Position numbers and translations under genes: made by a program
Source: Pseudomonas capeferrum
GTDB lineage: Bacteria; Pseudomonadota; Gammaproteobacteria; Pseudomonadales; Pseudomonadaceae
Direction: 5' to 3'
Assembly: GCF_000731675.1 (NCBI RefSeq)
Contig: NZ_JMIT01000003.1
Span: 292,058 to 356,057, forward strand
Length of the DNA: 64,000 bases
Part shown: in pieces, positions 1 through 10,217 of the stretch
Layout: the number at the start of each line of letters is the position of its first letter
How positions within the stretch are numbered: the stretch's first letter is position 1
The notes under the pieces: generated by a model
What the model was told of the DNA's origin: nothing
The model's input: only the letters and a program-made list of their open reading frames with translations
Database searches by the model: none

Positions 1-24
1 GGCGCTAGCGCTGGGATTGGCCAT
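1..24 (-). CDS. parE: ParE, DNA topoisomerase IV subunit B (first 8 codons only)
   Basis: Only the start of this gene lies in the window: an ATG followed by codons for MANPSASA, running off the left edge. The call rests mainly on gene order, because parE follows yqiA and cpdA in Pseudomonas. The short peptide cannot prove identity. If right, the product is the ATPase subunit of topoisomerase IV, which decatenates daughter chromosomes in the cytoplasm. Confidence 0.45.
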
Positions 25-72
25 GGGGTCTCGTCGTCAGTCAGGTGAATGCAAAAGGTCAGAGTACAAAAG

Positions 73-681
73 TCAGAGCACAGAAAAGTCGAGCGCCGCA
101 TACAAACTCGGGGCAACACCGGCGAAGGCCAGCATCGCCGGCAAGTGCTCGACGAAGCCCTGGAAGCTGTGGTCGCCACCGGCCTGGATACGCAGGGCAC
201 AAGCACGGTAATAGCGCTCGGCGTGGCGATAGTCCAGGGTTTCATCGGCGGTCTGCAACCACACTTGATAGCGGTTGGCATCCACGGGGGCGGGCACTTC
301 CAGCTCGGCCAGGGCCTGCACGTGATCGTGAGTCAGCTCCCAGGCCTCATCGGTGTAAAGGTTGCGCTGGGTGCCGAGGTAGCCATCGAACAACCGATGC
401 GGTGCCACTGCCGGGTTGATCAGCAGGGCCTTGAGGCCATGGCGCTCGGCCAGATAGGTGGCATAGTAGCCGCCGAGCGAACTGCCGACCAGCAGGGGCG
501 CGCCCAACTCGGCAATAGCGCCTTGCAGTTGGGCAATGGCCTGGCGCGGGTGATGGTGCAAGGCCGGTACGCGCAATCGCTCGGACAACCCCAGCTGCTG
601 CATGACGGCCTCGAGCTGGCGCGCCTTCTTCGACAGCGGCGAGCTGTTGAAGCCATGGATATAGAGGATGGAACCCGACAT
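73..681 (-). CDS. yqiA: YqiA-type alpha/beta-hydrolase esterase
   Basis: The product is a 202-residue cytoplasmic serine esterase of the YqiA/UPF0227 family. Visible features are the oxyanion-loop start ILYIHGFNSS at residues 5-14, the nucleophile elbow GSSLG with Ser68, and a late GGDHSF segment that supplies the candidate catalytic histidine. The length fits the family. I chose the ATG at 681 because the protein then starts directly on the first beta strand and a GGGGG stretch lies just upstream; a longer reading from 798 adds 39 basic residues without family character. It is the fourth gene of the nudF operon, just before parE. The natural substrate is not known; YqiA proteins hydrolyse short acyl esters in vitro. 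Confidence 0.85.
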   Translation of the reverse strand: MSGSILYIHGFNSSPLSKKARQLEAVMQQLGLSERLRVPALHHHPRQAIAQLQGAIAELGAPLLVGSSLGGYYATYLAERHGLKALLINPAVAPHRLFDGYLGTQRNLYTDEAWELTHDHVQALAELEVPAPVDANRYQVWLQTADETLDYRHAERYYRACALRIQAGGDHSFQGFVEHLPAMLAFAGVAPSLYAALDFSVL

Positions 682-832
682 GCTGCCCCCGGAATCTGTG
701 GCTTCGCGCCCAATCTGGCAGGCGCAGGGACGCGCAGTGTAGCGCGTTCGCCGGGTTTTGACGCAGCGGCGGGGTTTTCGCAACAATTTCTTCGGCAACC
801 TGAAGGGCCGCTGCGCAGCAGCCCCAAGGTCG

Positions 833-1639
833 TCAATACCCCGGGCTGTCGAAGTCCAGCTTCACGTCGAAGTCCCGCGCCCGCTCTACACCAGTCTCCA
901 ACCGCCCGTCGGCGTGCAGACGCAGCCAGCGATAGCCCGGCTGTTCCTCGCTCACCTTGAAGTCCTCGCTGTGCGCCGCGAACTGAATGCAGGTAGACGG
1001 CGTGGCCAGCAAGCGCAACCCCTCGCGCATTTCATCCCACGGCTGGTGGACATGCCCCCAAAGCAGCCCGCGCACCTGTGGATAACGTTCAACGATGCCG
1101 AACAGCGCCTGGGCATTGCGCAGGCCGATCGGGGCGATCCAGGCGCAGCCGATGTCCACCGGCTGATGATGGAAGCACACCAGGCAATGGCGCTCGCCCG
1201 CTGTCTTCAATGCACCCTCAAGCAGGCTCAGCTGAGCCTCTTCGAGCAGGCCATGGGTCGCGCCGGCCACCGCAGAATCGAGCATCACGATGCGCCAGCC
1301 ACCGATATCGGTAACCGCTTGCACCAGGTCCGTGCCTTGCGCGATGTCGGCCATCACCCTGGCTTCGTCATGGTTACCCGGCAACCAGCGCGTCGCCACG
1401 CCAAACCCTGCGGTCAACTCGCGGAACGCTTCATACGACGCCACGCTGGCGTCCTGGGAAAGGTCCCCCGTGCACAGCAGCAGGTCGATGGCCGGTTGCT
1501 CGCGCTGCACCTGGGCAACCACATGGCGCAGGCTGTCCCGGGTATTGAGACCCAGCAGGGTGCCGGCCGGGTCGGCGAACAGGTGGGCATCGGTGAGTTG
1601 CACCACATGCACGGGGCGGGTTGGGTCTAGGTGCGGCAA
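833..1639 (-). CDS. cpdA: 3',5'-cyclic-AMP phosphodiesterase CpdA
   Basis: The 268-residue protein is a class III cyclic nucleotide phosphodiesterase that hydrolyses cAMP to AMP and so lowers Crp/Vfr signalling. It shows all metallophosphoesterase signatures in order: DAH (Asp17, His19), GDLSQD from residue 58, GNHDE at 88-92, a histidine pair in CFHHQPVD, and GHVH near residue 190, which together hold a two-metal centre. The start is a TTG at 1639, supported by a GAGGAGA ribosome site about 8 bases upstream; no ATG lies nearby in frame. It sits between the DUF1249 gene and yqiA on the same strand. Confidence 0.9.
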   Translation of the reverse strand: MPHLDPTRPVHVVQLTDAHLFADPAGTLLGLNTRDSLRHVVAQVQREQPAIDLLLCTGDLSQDASVASYEAFRELTAGFGVATRWLPGNHDEARVMADIAQGTDLVQAVTDIGGWRIVMLDSAVAGATHGLLEEAQLSLLEGALKTAGERHCLVCFHHQPVDIGCAWIAPIGLRNAQALFGIVERYPQVRGLLWGHVHQPWDEMREGLRLLATPSTCIQFAAHSEDFKVSEEQPGYRWLRLHADGRLETGVERARDFDVKLDFDSPGY

Positions 1640-1724
1640 CGGCCGTCTCCTCGAACGGATTCAGCACGAATTATGGCTGTGCAACGGGTGCGAGCAAACA
1701 CCCGAAGCCGACGCACATCACATT

Positions 1725-2177
1725 TCAGCGAACGCTTGCCAATTCGTGACCACAGGCCAGGCAGTGGCTCAGCCACTCGCCGAGGAACAGGTTGAGCTGC
1801 GCCTTTTCATCGGGCTGGTGCATGCCTGCATTGGGGTACGGGTAGATACTGCGCAGGCGCCGCGCGTGCTCGGCGCTGACCACCTCGGCCATGCGCGCAT
1901 CGTGGTACACCTGAACCTCCAGGTGCGGCACTGGCAGCCACGGCAAGCTGTGCTCCTGGCGCACGTGCAGCGTGGTGGTATACGGGCAGGCCAGCACCAC
2001 ATCGAGCACCAGCACACCGAGCATCTGATCGCCTTGGGTCATGCCGATACGACGCGAGCTCTGGGTGGTGCGCATGTCAGGCAACAAGCGCATCAAGCGG
2101 GCGTAGTTGGCCTCGCAGGCTGCTTGCAGCCCGACCAAGTCGACCCGATATCGCTCGCGCAGCAGGTTCACTTCCAC
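1725..2177 (-). CDS. DUF1249 family protein
   Basis: This is a roughly 150-residue cytoplasmic protein of the DUF1249 family, conserved between nudF and cpdA in gammaproteobacteria; its function is unknown. No signal peptide or membrane segment is visible. The sequence is rich in histidine, tyrosine and arginine, with a C-terminal LSHCLACGHELAS segment holding two cysteines and a histidine. The start is uncertain. An ATG at 2213 would overlap nudF by 46 bases without a good ribosome site. A GTG at 2177 follows GAGGTAT, and a GTG at 2171 would overlap the nudF stop as GTGA. I chose 2177. Translational coupling to nudF is likely in either case. Confidence 0.75.
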   Translation of the reverse strand: MEVNLLRERYRVDLVGLQAACEANYARLMRLLPDMRTTQSSRRIGMTQGDQMLGVLVLDVVLACPYTTTLHVRQEHSLPWLPVPHLEVQVYHDARMAEVVSAEHARRLRSIYPYPNAGMHQPDEKAQLNLFLGEWLSHCLACGHELASVR

Positions 2178-2785
2178 ATACCTCGAACTTCGTCTCTGTT
2201 GAGCGCCAGCCATTGCAGGCCAATGATCGTCGCAGCGTTGCAGATACGGCCGTCACGCACCGCCTGCAAGGCATCTTCGAACGACCAGACGCGCACGCGG
2301 ATGTCCTCGCCCTCTTCTTCCAGGCCATGCAGGCCGCCCGCGCCCTCGCTGGTGCAACGCCCAAGGAACAGATGGACGTATTCGTCACTGCCACCGGGCG
2401 ACGGGAAGTAGCGGGTCATCGGCCACAAGGCGCTGAAGGTCAAACCGGCCTCTTCTTCTGCCTCGCGGTGTGCAACCTCTTCAGGCTGCTCGTCCTTGTC
2501 GATCAGCCCGGCGACCATCTCGATCAGCCACGGGTTGGCGACCTTGTCGAGGGCGCCGACACGAAACTGCTCGATCAACACCACTTCATCGCGTAGCGGG
2601 TCATAAGGCAGCACACAGACCGCATCATGACGCACGAACAGTTCGCGGCTGATCTCGCGGCCCATGCCCCCGGCAAACAGTTCGTGGCGCAGGTGCACCT
2701 TGTCGAGCTTGTAGAAGCCCTGGAAGCAGTTGGCCCGCTTGACGATCTCGACCGCCTTGGGGACTGAATTGAGCGTGTCTGACAT
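2168..2785 (-). CDS. nudF: ADP-ribose pyrophosphatase NudF
   Basis: The 205-residue Nudix hydrolase cleaves ADP-ribose to AMP and ribose 5-phosphate. The Nudix box runs from Gly93 to about residue 115 and contains REAEEEAGL, giving the metal-binding glutamates; the N-terminal strand region is typical of the ADP-ribose subfamily. It is the promoter-proximal gene of the nudF-DUF1249-cpdA-yqiA operon on the minus strand. The 185-base gap upstream separates it from a divergent lipoprotein gene and probably holds both promoters. The start ATG at 2785 follows an AGGA-type site. Confidence 0.92.
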   Translation of the reverse strand: MSDTLNSVPKAVEIVKRANCFQGFYKLDKVHLRHELFAGGMGREISRELFVRHDAVCVLPYDPLRDEVVLIEQFRVGALDKVANPWLIEMVAGLIDKDEQPEEVAHREAEEEAGLTFSALWPMTRYFPSPGGSDEYVHLFLGRCTSEGAGGLHGLEEEGEDIRVRVWSFEDALQAVRDGRICNAATIIGLQWLALNRDEVRGMWK

Positions 2786-2970
2786 AGAAATCCTCGTTAC
2801 CTCATTTACCGCTTCGCGCCATCCTACTCCGCCTGCCGGCCTCTTTCATCCGTTTCCAGCAACCGTTCGCGCACTCGGGACAGCGCGCCTTCTGTCTGTT
2901 AGCTTAGTGGCGAACTGAAGGCCGCGCCGACGGTCAAAGGCCGACTTTTCCCTGTTCTGCAAGGATCATC

Positions 2971-3717
2971 ATGACACTTGTCAAACTGACTTCCGTGGCC
3001 GTGCTGGCACTGGCCCTGGGTGCCTGCCAGAGCCTGTTCACGCCTAATTACCGGGCACCGCTCGAGGTCAAGCGTGACGCCTGGGAGCACGTCAAACCCG
3101 GCTGCAGCGAAAGCGACTGCCCCCTGGTGAACATCGACACCATTCACTTCCCGGCCCTGCCCAAGCTCGACGGCATCGTCGAACAGCGCCTGCTGCAACT
3201 GACCGAAGACAACCAGCGTGGCGCCGCGCCAACCACCTTGCAGGCGTACGAGCAGCAGTACCTGGCCAGCGCCGACAAGCGCAACAGCAGCTACCTGCAG
3301 GCTAAGGTACGCGAGCAGCATGACGGACTGGTGATCATCGAACTGTCCAGCTACCTGGACAGCGGGGGTGCCCACGGCATGCCGGGGCGTGGCTTCATCA
3401 ACTATTCGCGCAAACTGGACAAAGTCCTGACCCTGCAGGACATGCTGGTGCCAGGCCAGGAAGAGACCTTCTGGAAAACCGTCGAAGAGTCGCACCGCGC
3501 GTGGATGATCAGCGTGGGCATGGACAAGGACGCCGAATTCATCAAGACCTGGCCCTTCAAGAAGTCGCCGCACGTCGCCCTGACGTACGGCGCGGTGGTG
3601 GTCAAGTATGAGGTCTATGCCATCGCGCCCTACTCCATGGGCCACGTCGAGCTGAAGATCCCCTACCCGCGCCTGAACGGCGTGATCAAGCCTGAGCTGT
3701 TTCCCGGCCGCGGCTGA
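2971..3717 (+). CDS. Lipoprotein with a DUF3298/RsiV-like domain
   Basis: The 248-residue protein begins with a lipoprotein signal peptide ending in LALGAC, with Cys19 as the acylation site, so it should be anchored in the envelope. The middle (roughly residues 125-160) contains SGGAHGMPGRGFINYS and a following KVLTLQDML, the pattern of the DUF3298/RsiV C-terminal domain. In Gram-positive RsiV this domain binds lysozyme; whether that holds here is unknown. The ATG at 2971 has an AAGGATC ribosome site. Its 3' end overlaps the end of the convergent cytX gene by 32 bases. Confidence 0.75.
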   Translation: MTLVKLTSVAVLALALGACQSLFTPNYRAPLEVKRDAWEHVKPGCSESDCPLVNIDTIHFPALPKLDGIVEQRLLQLTEDNQRGAAPTTLQAYEQQYLASADKRNSSYLQAKVREQHDGLVIIELSSYLDSGGAHGMPGRGFINYSRKLDKVLTLQDMLVPGQEETFWKTVEESHRAWMISVGMDKDAEFIKTWPFKKSPHVALTYGAVVVKYEVYAIAPYSMGHVELKIPYPRLNGVIKPELFPGRG

Positions 3718-4969
3718 AGCTCAGTAGCGCATGCAGCACACCTGCCAGCACCAGCGCTGGCAGGGTCGCACCCAGGTCCGGCGCTTGCGCGGCGATCAGA
3801 TGATAAGCCGCCACCCCCGCGGCCCAGGCCAGCAACGCCTGCCAGTGCAAGCCATCGACCCGCGCCGGCAAGCGCCGGCGGCGGATCACGTAGTGGTCCA
3901 TCAGCACCACGCCGAACAGCGGTGCGAACACCGAACCGATCAGCAGCAGGAAGTTTTCGTACTGGGCCAGCGGCGCCAGCAGGGCGATCAGGGTGCACAG
4001 CACGCCGATGGCCAGCGCCAGGTGCTCGACCTTCAGTGGCAAAAGCACCCCGGTTGAAACCGCTGCCGAATGGATGTCGGCGAAGGCCTTTTCCGACTCG
4101 TCCAGCAGAATGAGCAGCAGCGGAATACCCATGCCGGCGCCAGCCAGGGCCAGCAGCAGGGCATTGACTTCGCCGCTGGCGGCAAAGGCCAGGGTGTAGG
4201 CCACGCCCAGGCTCATCAGCCAGGTGTTGCCGATAAAGTACCCAACTACCGTGCCGCCGAACACATGCTTGCCATTGCGGGCGAAGCGCGAGTAGTCGGC
4301 GATCAACGGCAACCAGGACAGCGGCATGGCGATGACGATGTCAAAACCCACCGCCAGCGACATAGAGCCATCCCCGGCGCGGCTCCACAGCTCAGCCAGG
4401 TCGGCCTTGGCAAACAGGTTCCAGGTCAGCCACAGGCAAGCGCCCATCAACAACCAGATACCCCAGGCGCGCAGCACCTTGCGCACGAAAGCCAGTGGCC
4501 CGCTGACTGCCAACACAGTGGCCAGCGCACCGAAGCACAGGGTCCACAGCACCGGACTGTTCCAGGCACTGTCTTCACCGAACGCCCGCGCGCCCAGCAG
4601 GCTGGCGGCATCGCGCATGACGATGATCTCGAAGGCGCCCCAACCGACCAGTTGCAGCAGGTTGAGCAGTGCCGGCAAACGCGCGCCATGGCTGCCCAGG
4701 CTCAGGCGCAGGGTGCCCATGGCGGACAGGCCGGTGTCGCTGCCGATAACCCCGGCAGCCCCTAGCAACAGCACACCCACACCGGTGCCCAGCGCGATGG
4801 CCAGTACCGCGCCGGCAAGGCCCAGGCCTGGTGCCAGCATGGCGCCGACCTGCAGCACCATCAGGCCGATGCCGAGGGAGAACCACAGCGCGAACAGGTC
4901 ACGTGCGCCAAAGATGCGTTGCTGGGTGGGGACCGGGTGGTCGGGGGAGAATTGGCTGGGGGTGGTCAT
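3686..4969 (-). CDS. cytX: CytX, putative hydroxymethylpyrimidine transporter
   Basis: The 427-residue integral membrane protein has about twelve hydrophobic segments and belongs to the NCS1 cytosine/allantoin permease superfamily. The N-terminal pattern IFGARDLFALWFSLGIGLMV matches the CytX branch, inferred to import the thiamin precursor hydroxymethylpyrimidine. It lies downstream of thiC on the same strand, separated by a REP palindrome, which fits a salvage role. The start is ATG at 4969; an in-frame GTG at 4981 would add four residues, and neither has a strong ribosome site. The stop overlaps the end of the convergent lipoprotein gene. Confidence 0.82.
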   Translation of the reverse strand: MTTPSQFSPDHPVPTQQRIFGARDLFALWFSLGIGLMVLQVGAMLAPGLGLAGAVLAIALGTGVGVLLLGAAGVIGSDTGLSAMGTLRLSLGSHGARLPALLNLLQLVGWGAFEIIVMRDAASLLGARAFGEDSAWNSPVLWTLCFGALATVLAVSGPLAFVRKVLRAWGIWLLMGACLWLTWNLFAKADLAELWSRAGDGSMSLAVGFDIVIAMPLSWLPLIADYSRFARNGKHVFGGTVVGYFIGNTWLMSLGVAYTLAFAASGEVNALLLALAGAGMGIPLLLILLDESEKAFADIHSAAVSTGVLLPLKVEHLALAIGVLCTLIALLAPLAQYENFLLLIGSVFAPLFGVVLMDHYVIRRRRLPARVDGLHWQALLAWAAGVAAYHLIAAQAPDLGATLPALVLAGVLHALLSFSRGRETAQA

Positions 4970-5011
4970 GCTTGCAGACACTCGGCATTAAAGGTGGTTG
5001 AACACGGTCGC

Positions 5012-5130
5012 TGTAGGAGCGGCCTTGCGTCGCGAAAGGGGCGCGAAGCGGCCCCCCGGTTTCAGCTTCGCCGCTGATCGTGCCGGGGCCGCTTCGCGCC
5101 CCCTTTTCGCGACGCAAGGCCGCTCCTACA
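5012..5130. repeat. Paired REP palindrome between thiC and cytX
   Basis: Two nearly identical inverted arms, 5012-5055 and 5085-5130, carry the P. putida REP core TGTAGGAGCGGCCTTGCG and can form a long GC-rich hairpin in either strand's transcript. The position after the thiC stop and before cytX suggests it may attenuate or stabilise the thiC end of a shared message. Confidence 0.85.
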
Positions 5131-5146
5131 GAGGGCAGTTTTGCAG

Positions 5147-7027
<1,881 letters not shown>

Positions 7028-7190
7028 CACGGGCTCTCCAGACAGCTTCCTAGCGGATGGAATGTCGGGGAGAACCTGAAAGACGCGGACGCACCCAGAG
7101 ATGGATGCAGTGCCGGACATGGGGGTGCCTTGCGCTTTTTACAGCGGCGACAATCCCGGACCTGGCACAAGAGGCTCACCGGGAAAGCGA

Positions 7191-7281
7191 GCAATCTTGT
7201 TCCCTACGCAGGCGCTAACCTGATCAGGTTCAACGGGATCCGGAACTTCCGATCTCAGCCTTTGCAACAAGGCACCCCGAC
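7191..7281 (-). promoter_or_regulatory. TPP riboswitch (THI box) of thiC
   Basis: Read on the minus strand the segment has the conserved THI-box elements in order: GGGGTGCC, then GGCTGAGA, then CCTGATCAGGTTAGCGCC and GCGTAGGGAACAAG. These form the thiamin pyrophosphate aptamer in the thiC leader, with its 3' end about 165 bases from the thiC start. Control is expected to be repression by TPP. Downstream at 7122-7132 is an 11-base perfect complement of the 5' strand of the aptamer, a candidate part of the expression platform. Confidence 0.95.
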
Positions 7282-7449
7282 AAGAACATGCGCAGTCTAG
7301 ACTGGAGTGGCCGGCAAAGCCAAGCGGGTAAATGCGGGGATGATGAAAGGCGCACTGGGCGATTGTTGCCGGGGGCGCATGGCACTACACTGGCCCATCG
7401 CTCGATACTCAACAGTTCAGTAATTAATTTTCGTACAAGGATTGCCTCT

Positions 7450-8883
7450 ATGCTGCGCAAACTCTCACTGGCGATAGCCGTGTCTTGTGCGTCCAACGGA
7501 GTGGTCTGGGCAGCGGATGTGCCCATGACGGTGAAGACCGACCTGGTCAGCGTCTACCAGGAGGCGGTCGACAACAACGCCGACCTTGCAGCGGCCCGCG
7601 CCGATTATGGCGCCCGCCGCGAGGTGGTACCGCAGGCCCGCGCCGGCCTGCTGCCGAACCTGTCGGCCGGTGCCGAAATGTTGAACACCCGTACCAAGCT
7701 CGACGAACCGTCGATGACTTCCAACCGCAGCGGCAACGCCTGGAGTGCGACCCTGGCGCAGCCGGTGTTCCGTGCCGACCGCTGGTTCCAGTTGCAGGCC
7801 GCCGAGGCGGTCAACGAGCAGGCAGCGCTTGAGCTGTCGGCCACCGAGCAGAACCTCATTCTACAGACGGCGCAAAACTATTTTGCGGTGCTGCGCGCCC
7901 AGGACAACCTGGCCGCGACCAAGGCTGAAGAATCAGCCTTCAAGCGCCAGCTCGACCAGTCCAACGAGCGTTTCGACGTGGGCCTTTCCGACAAGACCGA
8001 CGTCTTGCAGTCCCAGGCCAGCTACGACACCGCCCGCGCCAACCGGATCATCGCCGAGCGCCAGGTACAGGATGCCTTCGAAGCCCTGGTGACCCTGACC
8101 AACCGCGAGTACGCGTCGATCCAGGGCGTTGTCCACACCCTGCCGATTCAGGTGCCCACGCCCAACGATGCCAAAGCCTGGGTCGAGACCGCCGGGCGGC
8201 AGAACCTCAACCTGCTGGCGACCAACTACGCCGTCAACGCCGCTGAAGAAACCCTGCGCCAGCGCAAGGCCGGCCATGCCCCGACCCTGGATGCGGTGGC
8301 CAAGTACCAAAAGGGTGACAACGACAGCCTCGGCTTCACCAACCCTTCGCAACTGGGCGTGCGTTACAGCGGCGACGTCGAGCAGACCAGCATCGGCCTG
8401 CAGCTGAATATTCCGATCTACAGCGGCGGCCTGACCAGTTCGCAAGTGCGCGAGGCCTACCAGCGCCTGAGCCAGAGCGAGCAACAGCGCGAAAGCCTGC
8501 GCCGCCAGGTGGTAGAGAACACGCGCAACCTGCACCGTGCGGTGAATACCGATGTGGAACAGGTGCAGGCGCGCAAGCAGTCGATCATTTCCAACCAGAG
8601 CGCGCTGGAAGCCACCGAAATCGGCTACCAGGTCGGTACCCGCAACATCGTCGACGTGCTCGACGCCCAACGCCAGCTGTACACCTCGGTGCGTGACTAC
8701 AACAACAGCCGCTATGACTACATTCTCGACAACCTGAGCCTCAAGCAAGCGGCCGGCACCCTGAGCCCGCAAGACCTGCAGGACCTGGGGCGGTATCTGA
8801 AACCGGACTACAACCCGGACAAGGACTTCCTGCCACCAGACCTGGCGGCAGCTGCAGCGAAGAACTTCGAACGCAGGCCTTGA
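7450..8883 (+). CDS. tolC: TolC-family outer-membrane channel protein
   Basis: The 477-residue protein starts with a signal peptide ending near Ala21 (GVVWA/AD) and then shows the TolC/OEP repeats: two halves rich in long amphipathic helices, with SLVSVYQEAVDNNADL-like openings and the YQVGTRNIVDVLDAQRQLY signature in the second half. It would form the trimeric outer-membrane exit duct for type I secretion and efflux pumps. The ATG at 7450 follows an AAGGA site; the longer reading upstream lacks signal-peptide character. It stands alone, divergent from thiC, with no pump or adaptor gene beside it, so it may serve several inner-membrane partners. Confidence 0.92.
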   Translation: MLRKLSLAIAVSCASNGVVWAADVPMTVKTDLVSVYQEAVDNNADLAAARADYGARREVVPQARAGLLPNLSAGAEMLNTRTKLDEPSMTSNRSGNAWSATLAQPVFRADRWFQLQAAEAVNEQAALELSATEQNLILQTAQNYFAVLRAQDNLAATKAEESAFKRQLDQSNERFDVGLSDKTDVLQSQASYDTARANRIIAERQVQDAFEALVTLTNREYASIQGVVHTLPIQVPTPNDAKAWVETAGRQNLNLLATNYAVNAAEETLRQRKAGHAPTLDAVAKYQKGDNDSLGFTNPSQLGVRYSGDVEQTSIGLQLNIPIYSGGLTSSQVREAYQRLSQSEQQRESLRRQVVENTRNLHRAVNTDVEQVQARKQSIISNQSALEATEIGYQVGTRNIVDVLDAQRQLYTSVRDYNNSRYDYILDNLSLKQAAGTLSPQDLQDLGRYLKPDYNPDKDFLPPDLAAAAAKNFERRP

Positions 8884-8892
8884 GATGGGTAG

Positions 8893-8924
8893 GGCTTCTT
8901 CGCGGGTAAAACCGCGAGGAAGCC
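8893..8924. terminator. Hairpin between convergent tolC and waaA
   Basis: The arms GGCTTCTTCGCGG and CCGCGAGGAAGCC pair around a short loop just after the tolC stop and before the end of waaA. There is no long T run, so its termination role is inferred from position. Confidence 0.5.
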
Positions 8925-8934
8925 AGAACCAGAA

Positions 8935-10206
8935 TCAGCGAATAAGCGCACCCAGCCCATCCAGCAACCGCTGCAAGGCCCCCTGATTGGCCTGCATCAC
9001 CGCCCTGCCCGCCTCGCCCATGCGCTGACGATCCTGCGGCAATTCGATCAGCCGCCGTACCGCCTCGGCCAGCCCTTCGACATCCTCGACCTGCTGCAAC
9101 GCCCCGGCTGCCTTCAGCATCGCGCTGATTTCAAGGAAGTTGAACACATGTGGCCCCATGATCACCGGCAATGCCAGCGCTGCCGGTTCCAGCGGGTTGT
9201 GCCCGCCAGTGGCGACCAGGCTGCCGCCGACGAAGGCGATGTCGGCCAGTGCATAGAGGAACAGCAACTCGCCCATGGTATCGCCGAGCAGTACGCGGGT
9301 CTGGTTATCGACTGCGGCACCGGTTGAACGGCGCACGGTGGCGAACTGCTCGGCACACAGGGCATGCACCGAATTGAACCGCTCAGGGTGGCGCGGCACC
9401 AGTATCAGCAGGGCATCGCCGTGCACCTGCAGCAACGCCCGATGGGCCTGCAGGATCAAGGCATCCTCACCTTCATGGGTGCTGGCGGCGATCCACACCG
9501 GGCGCTGGCTTGCGCCCCATTGCTCGCGCAGCGCCCTGGCGCGCGGCAGCAGTTGGTCATCGACCTTCAGGTCGAACTTGATCGAACCGGTCACCTGCAC
9601 ACACGCAGGCAGCGCGCCCAGGTTGCGAAAGCGCTGCGCTTCGGTGTCGGTTTGCACCGCGATCAGGCTCATCTCGGCGAGCATCGGCCGGGTCAGCTTG
9701 GCGAAACGCGCATAACCACGGGCGGAGCGCTCGGACAACCGGGCATTGGCCAGCGCCACCGGGATGCCCCGCTTGGCACACTGGTGGATGTGGTTAGGCC
9801 ACAACTCGGTTTCCATGATGATGCCCAGCTTCGGCTGCACATGGTCGAGAAAACGCCCGGCGGCCCATGGCAGGTCGTAGGGCAGGTAGCAATGCTGCAC
9901 GCGCGGTTCGTCGGCAAACATGGCGCGAATGCGTTCGGAACCGGTCGGGGTCATGCAGGTAAGCGTGATCGGCAGGCCTGGGTAGGCCTTGAGCAGCGCC
10001 CGCACCATGGGTGCGGCGGCGATGCTTTCACCCACCGACACGGCATGCACCCAGATGCCGCCCCGCTGCATGGCCGGCAGGTTGAAGGCGAAGCGCTCGC
10101 CGATGCGCTGGCCGTAGGCCGGTGCCTTGCGCGCCCGCAGGAACAGGCGCAGCGCAACCAGTGGCAGGCCCAGGTGAAACAGCAAGGTATAGAGAGTTCT
10201 GTTCAT
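8935..10206 (-). CDS. waaA: Kdo transferase WaaA
   Basis: The 423-residue inner-membrane-associated GT30 glycosyltransferase adds 3-deoxy-D-manno-octulosonic acid from CMP-Kdo to lipid IVA. Features are an N-terminal membrane anchor (LYTLLFHLGLPLVALRLFL), the acceptor-side motif HAVSVGESIAAAPM with the conserved glutamate, and the nucleotide-binding region around GHNPLEPAALALPVIMGPH. I chose the ATG at 10206. It begins only 11 bases after the stop of the LysR gene on the same strand, so the two may share a transcript. Confidence 0.95.
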   Translation of the reverse strand: MNRTLYTLLFHLGLPLVALRLFLRARKAPAYGQRIGERFAFNLPAMQRGGIWVHAVSVGESIAAAPMVRALLKAYPGLPITLTCMTPTGSERIRAMFADEPRVQHCYLPYDLPWAAGRFLDHVQPKLGIIMETELWPNHIHQCAKRGIPVALANARLSERSARGYARFAKLTRPMLAEMSLIAVQTDTEAQRFRNLGALPACVQVTGSIKFDLKVDDQLLPRARALREQWGASQRPVWIAASTHEGEDALILQAHRALLQVHGDALLILVPRHPERFNSVHALCAEQFATVRRSTGAAVDNQTRVLLGDTMGELLFLYALADIAFVGGSLVATGGHNPLEPAALALPVIMGPHVFNFLEISAMLKAAGALQQVEDVEGLAEAVRRLIELPQDRQRMGEAGRAVMQANQGALQRLLDGLGALIR

Positions 10207-10217
10207 GGCGGCGAAGT

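Noticed and set aside
5012..5130. CRISPR-like repeat array
   Set aside because: There are only two inverted REP arms and no regular direct repeats with spacers; the same applies to the other REP pairs in the window.
7028..7120. N-terminal extension of ThiC from an in-frame ATG at 7120
   Set aside because: There is no ribosome site, and the peptide lies in the riboswitch leader. The start at 7027 has a good site and normal family N-terminus.
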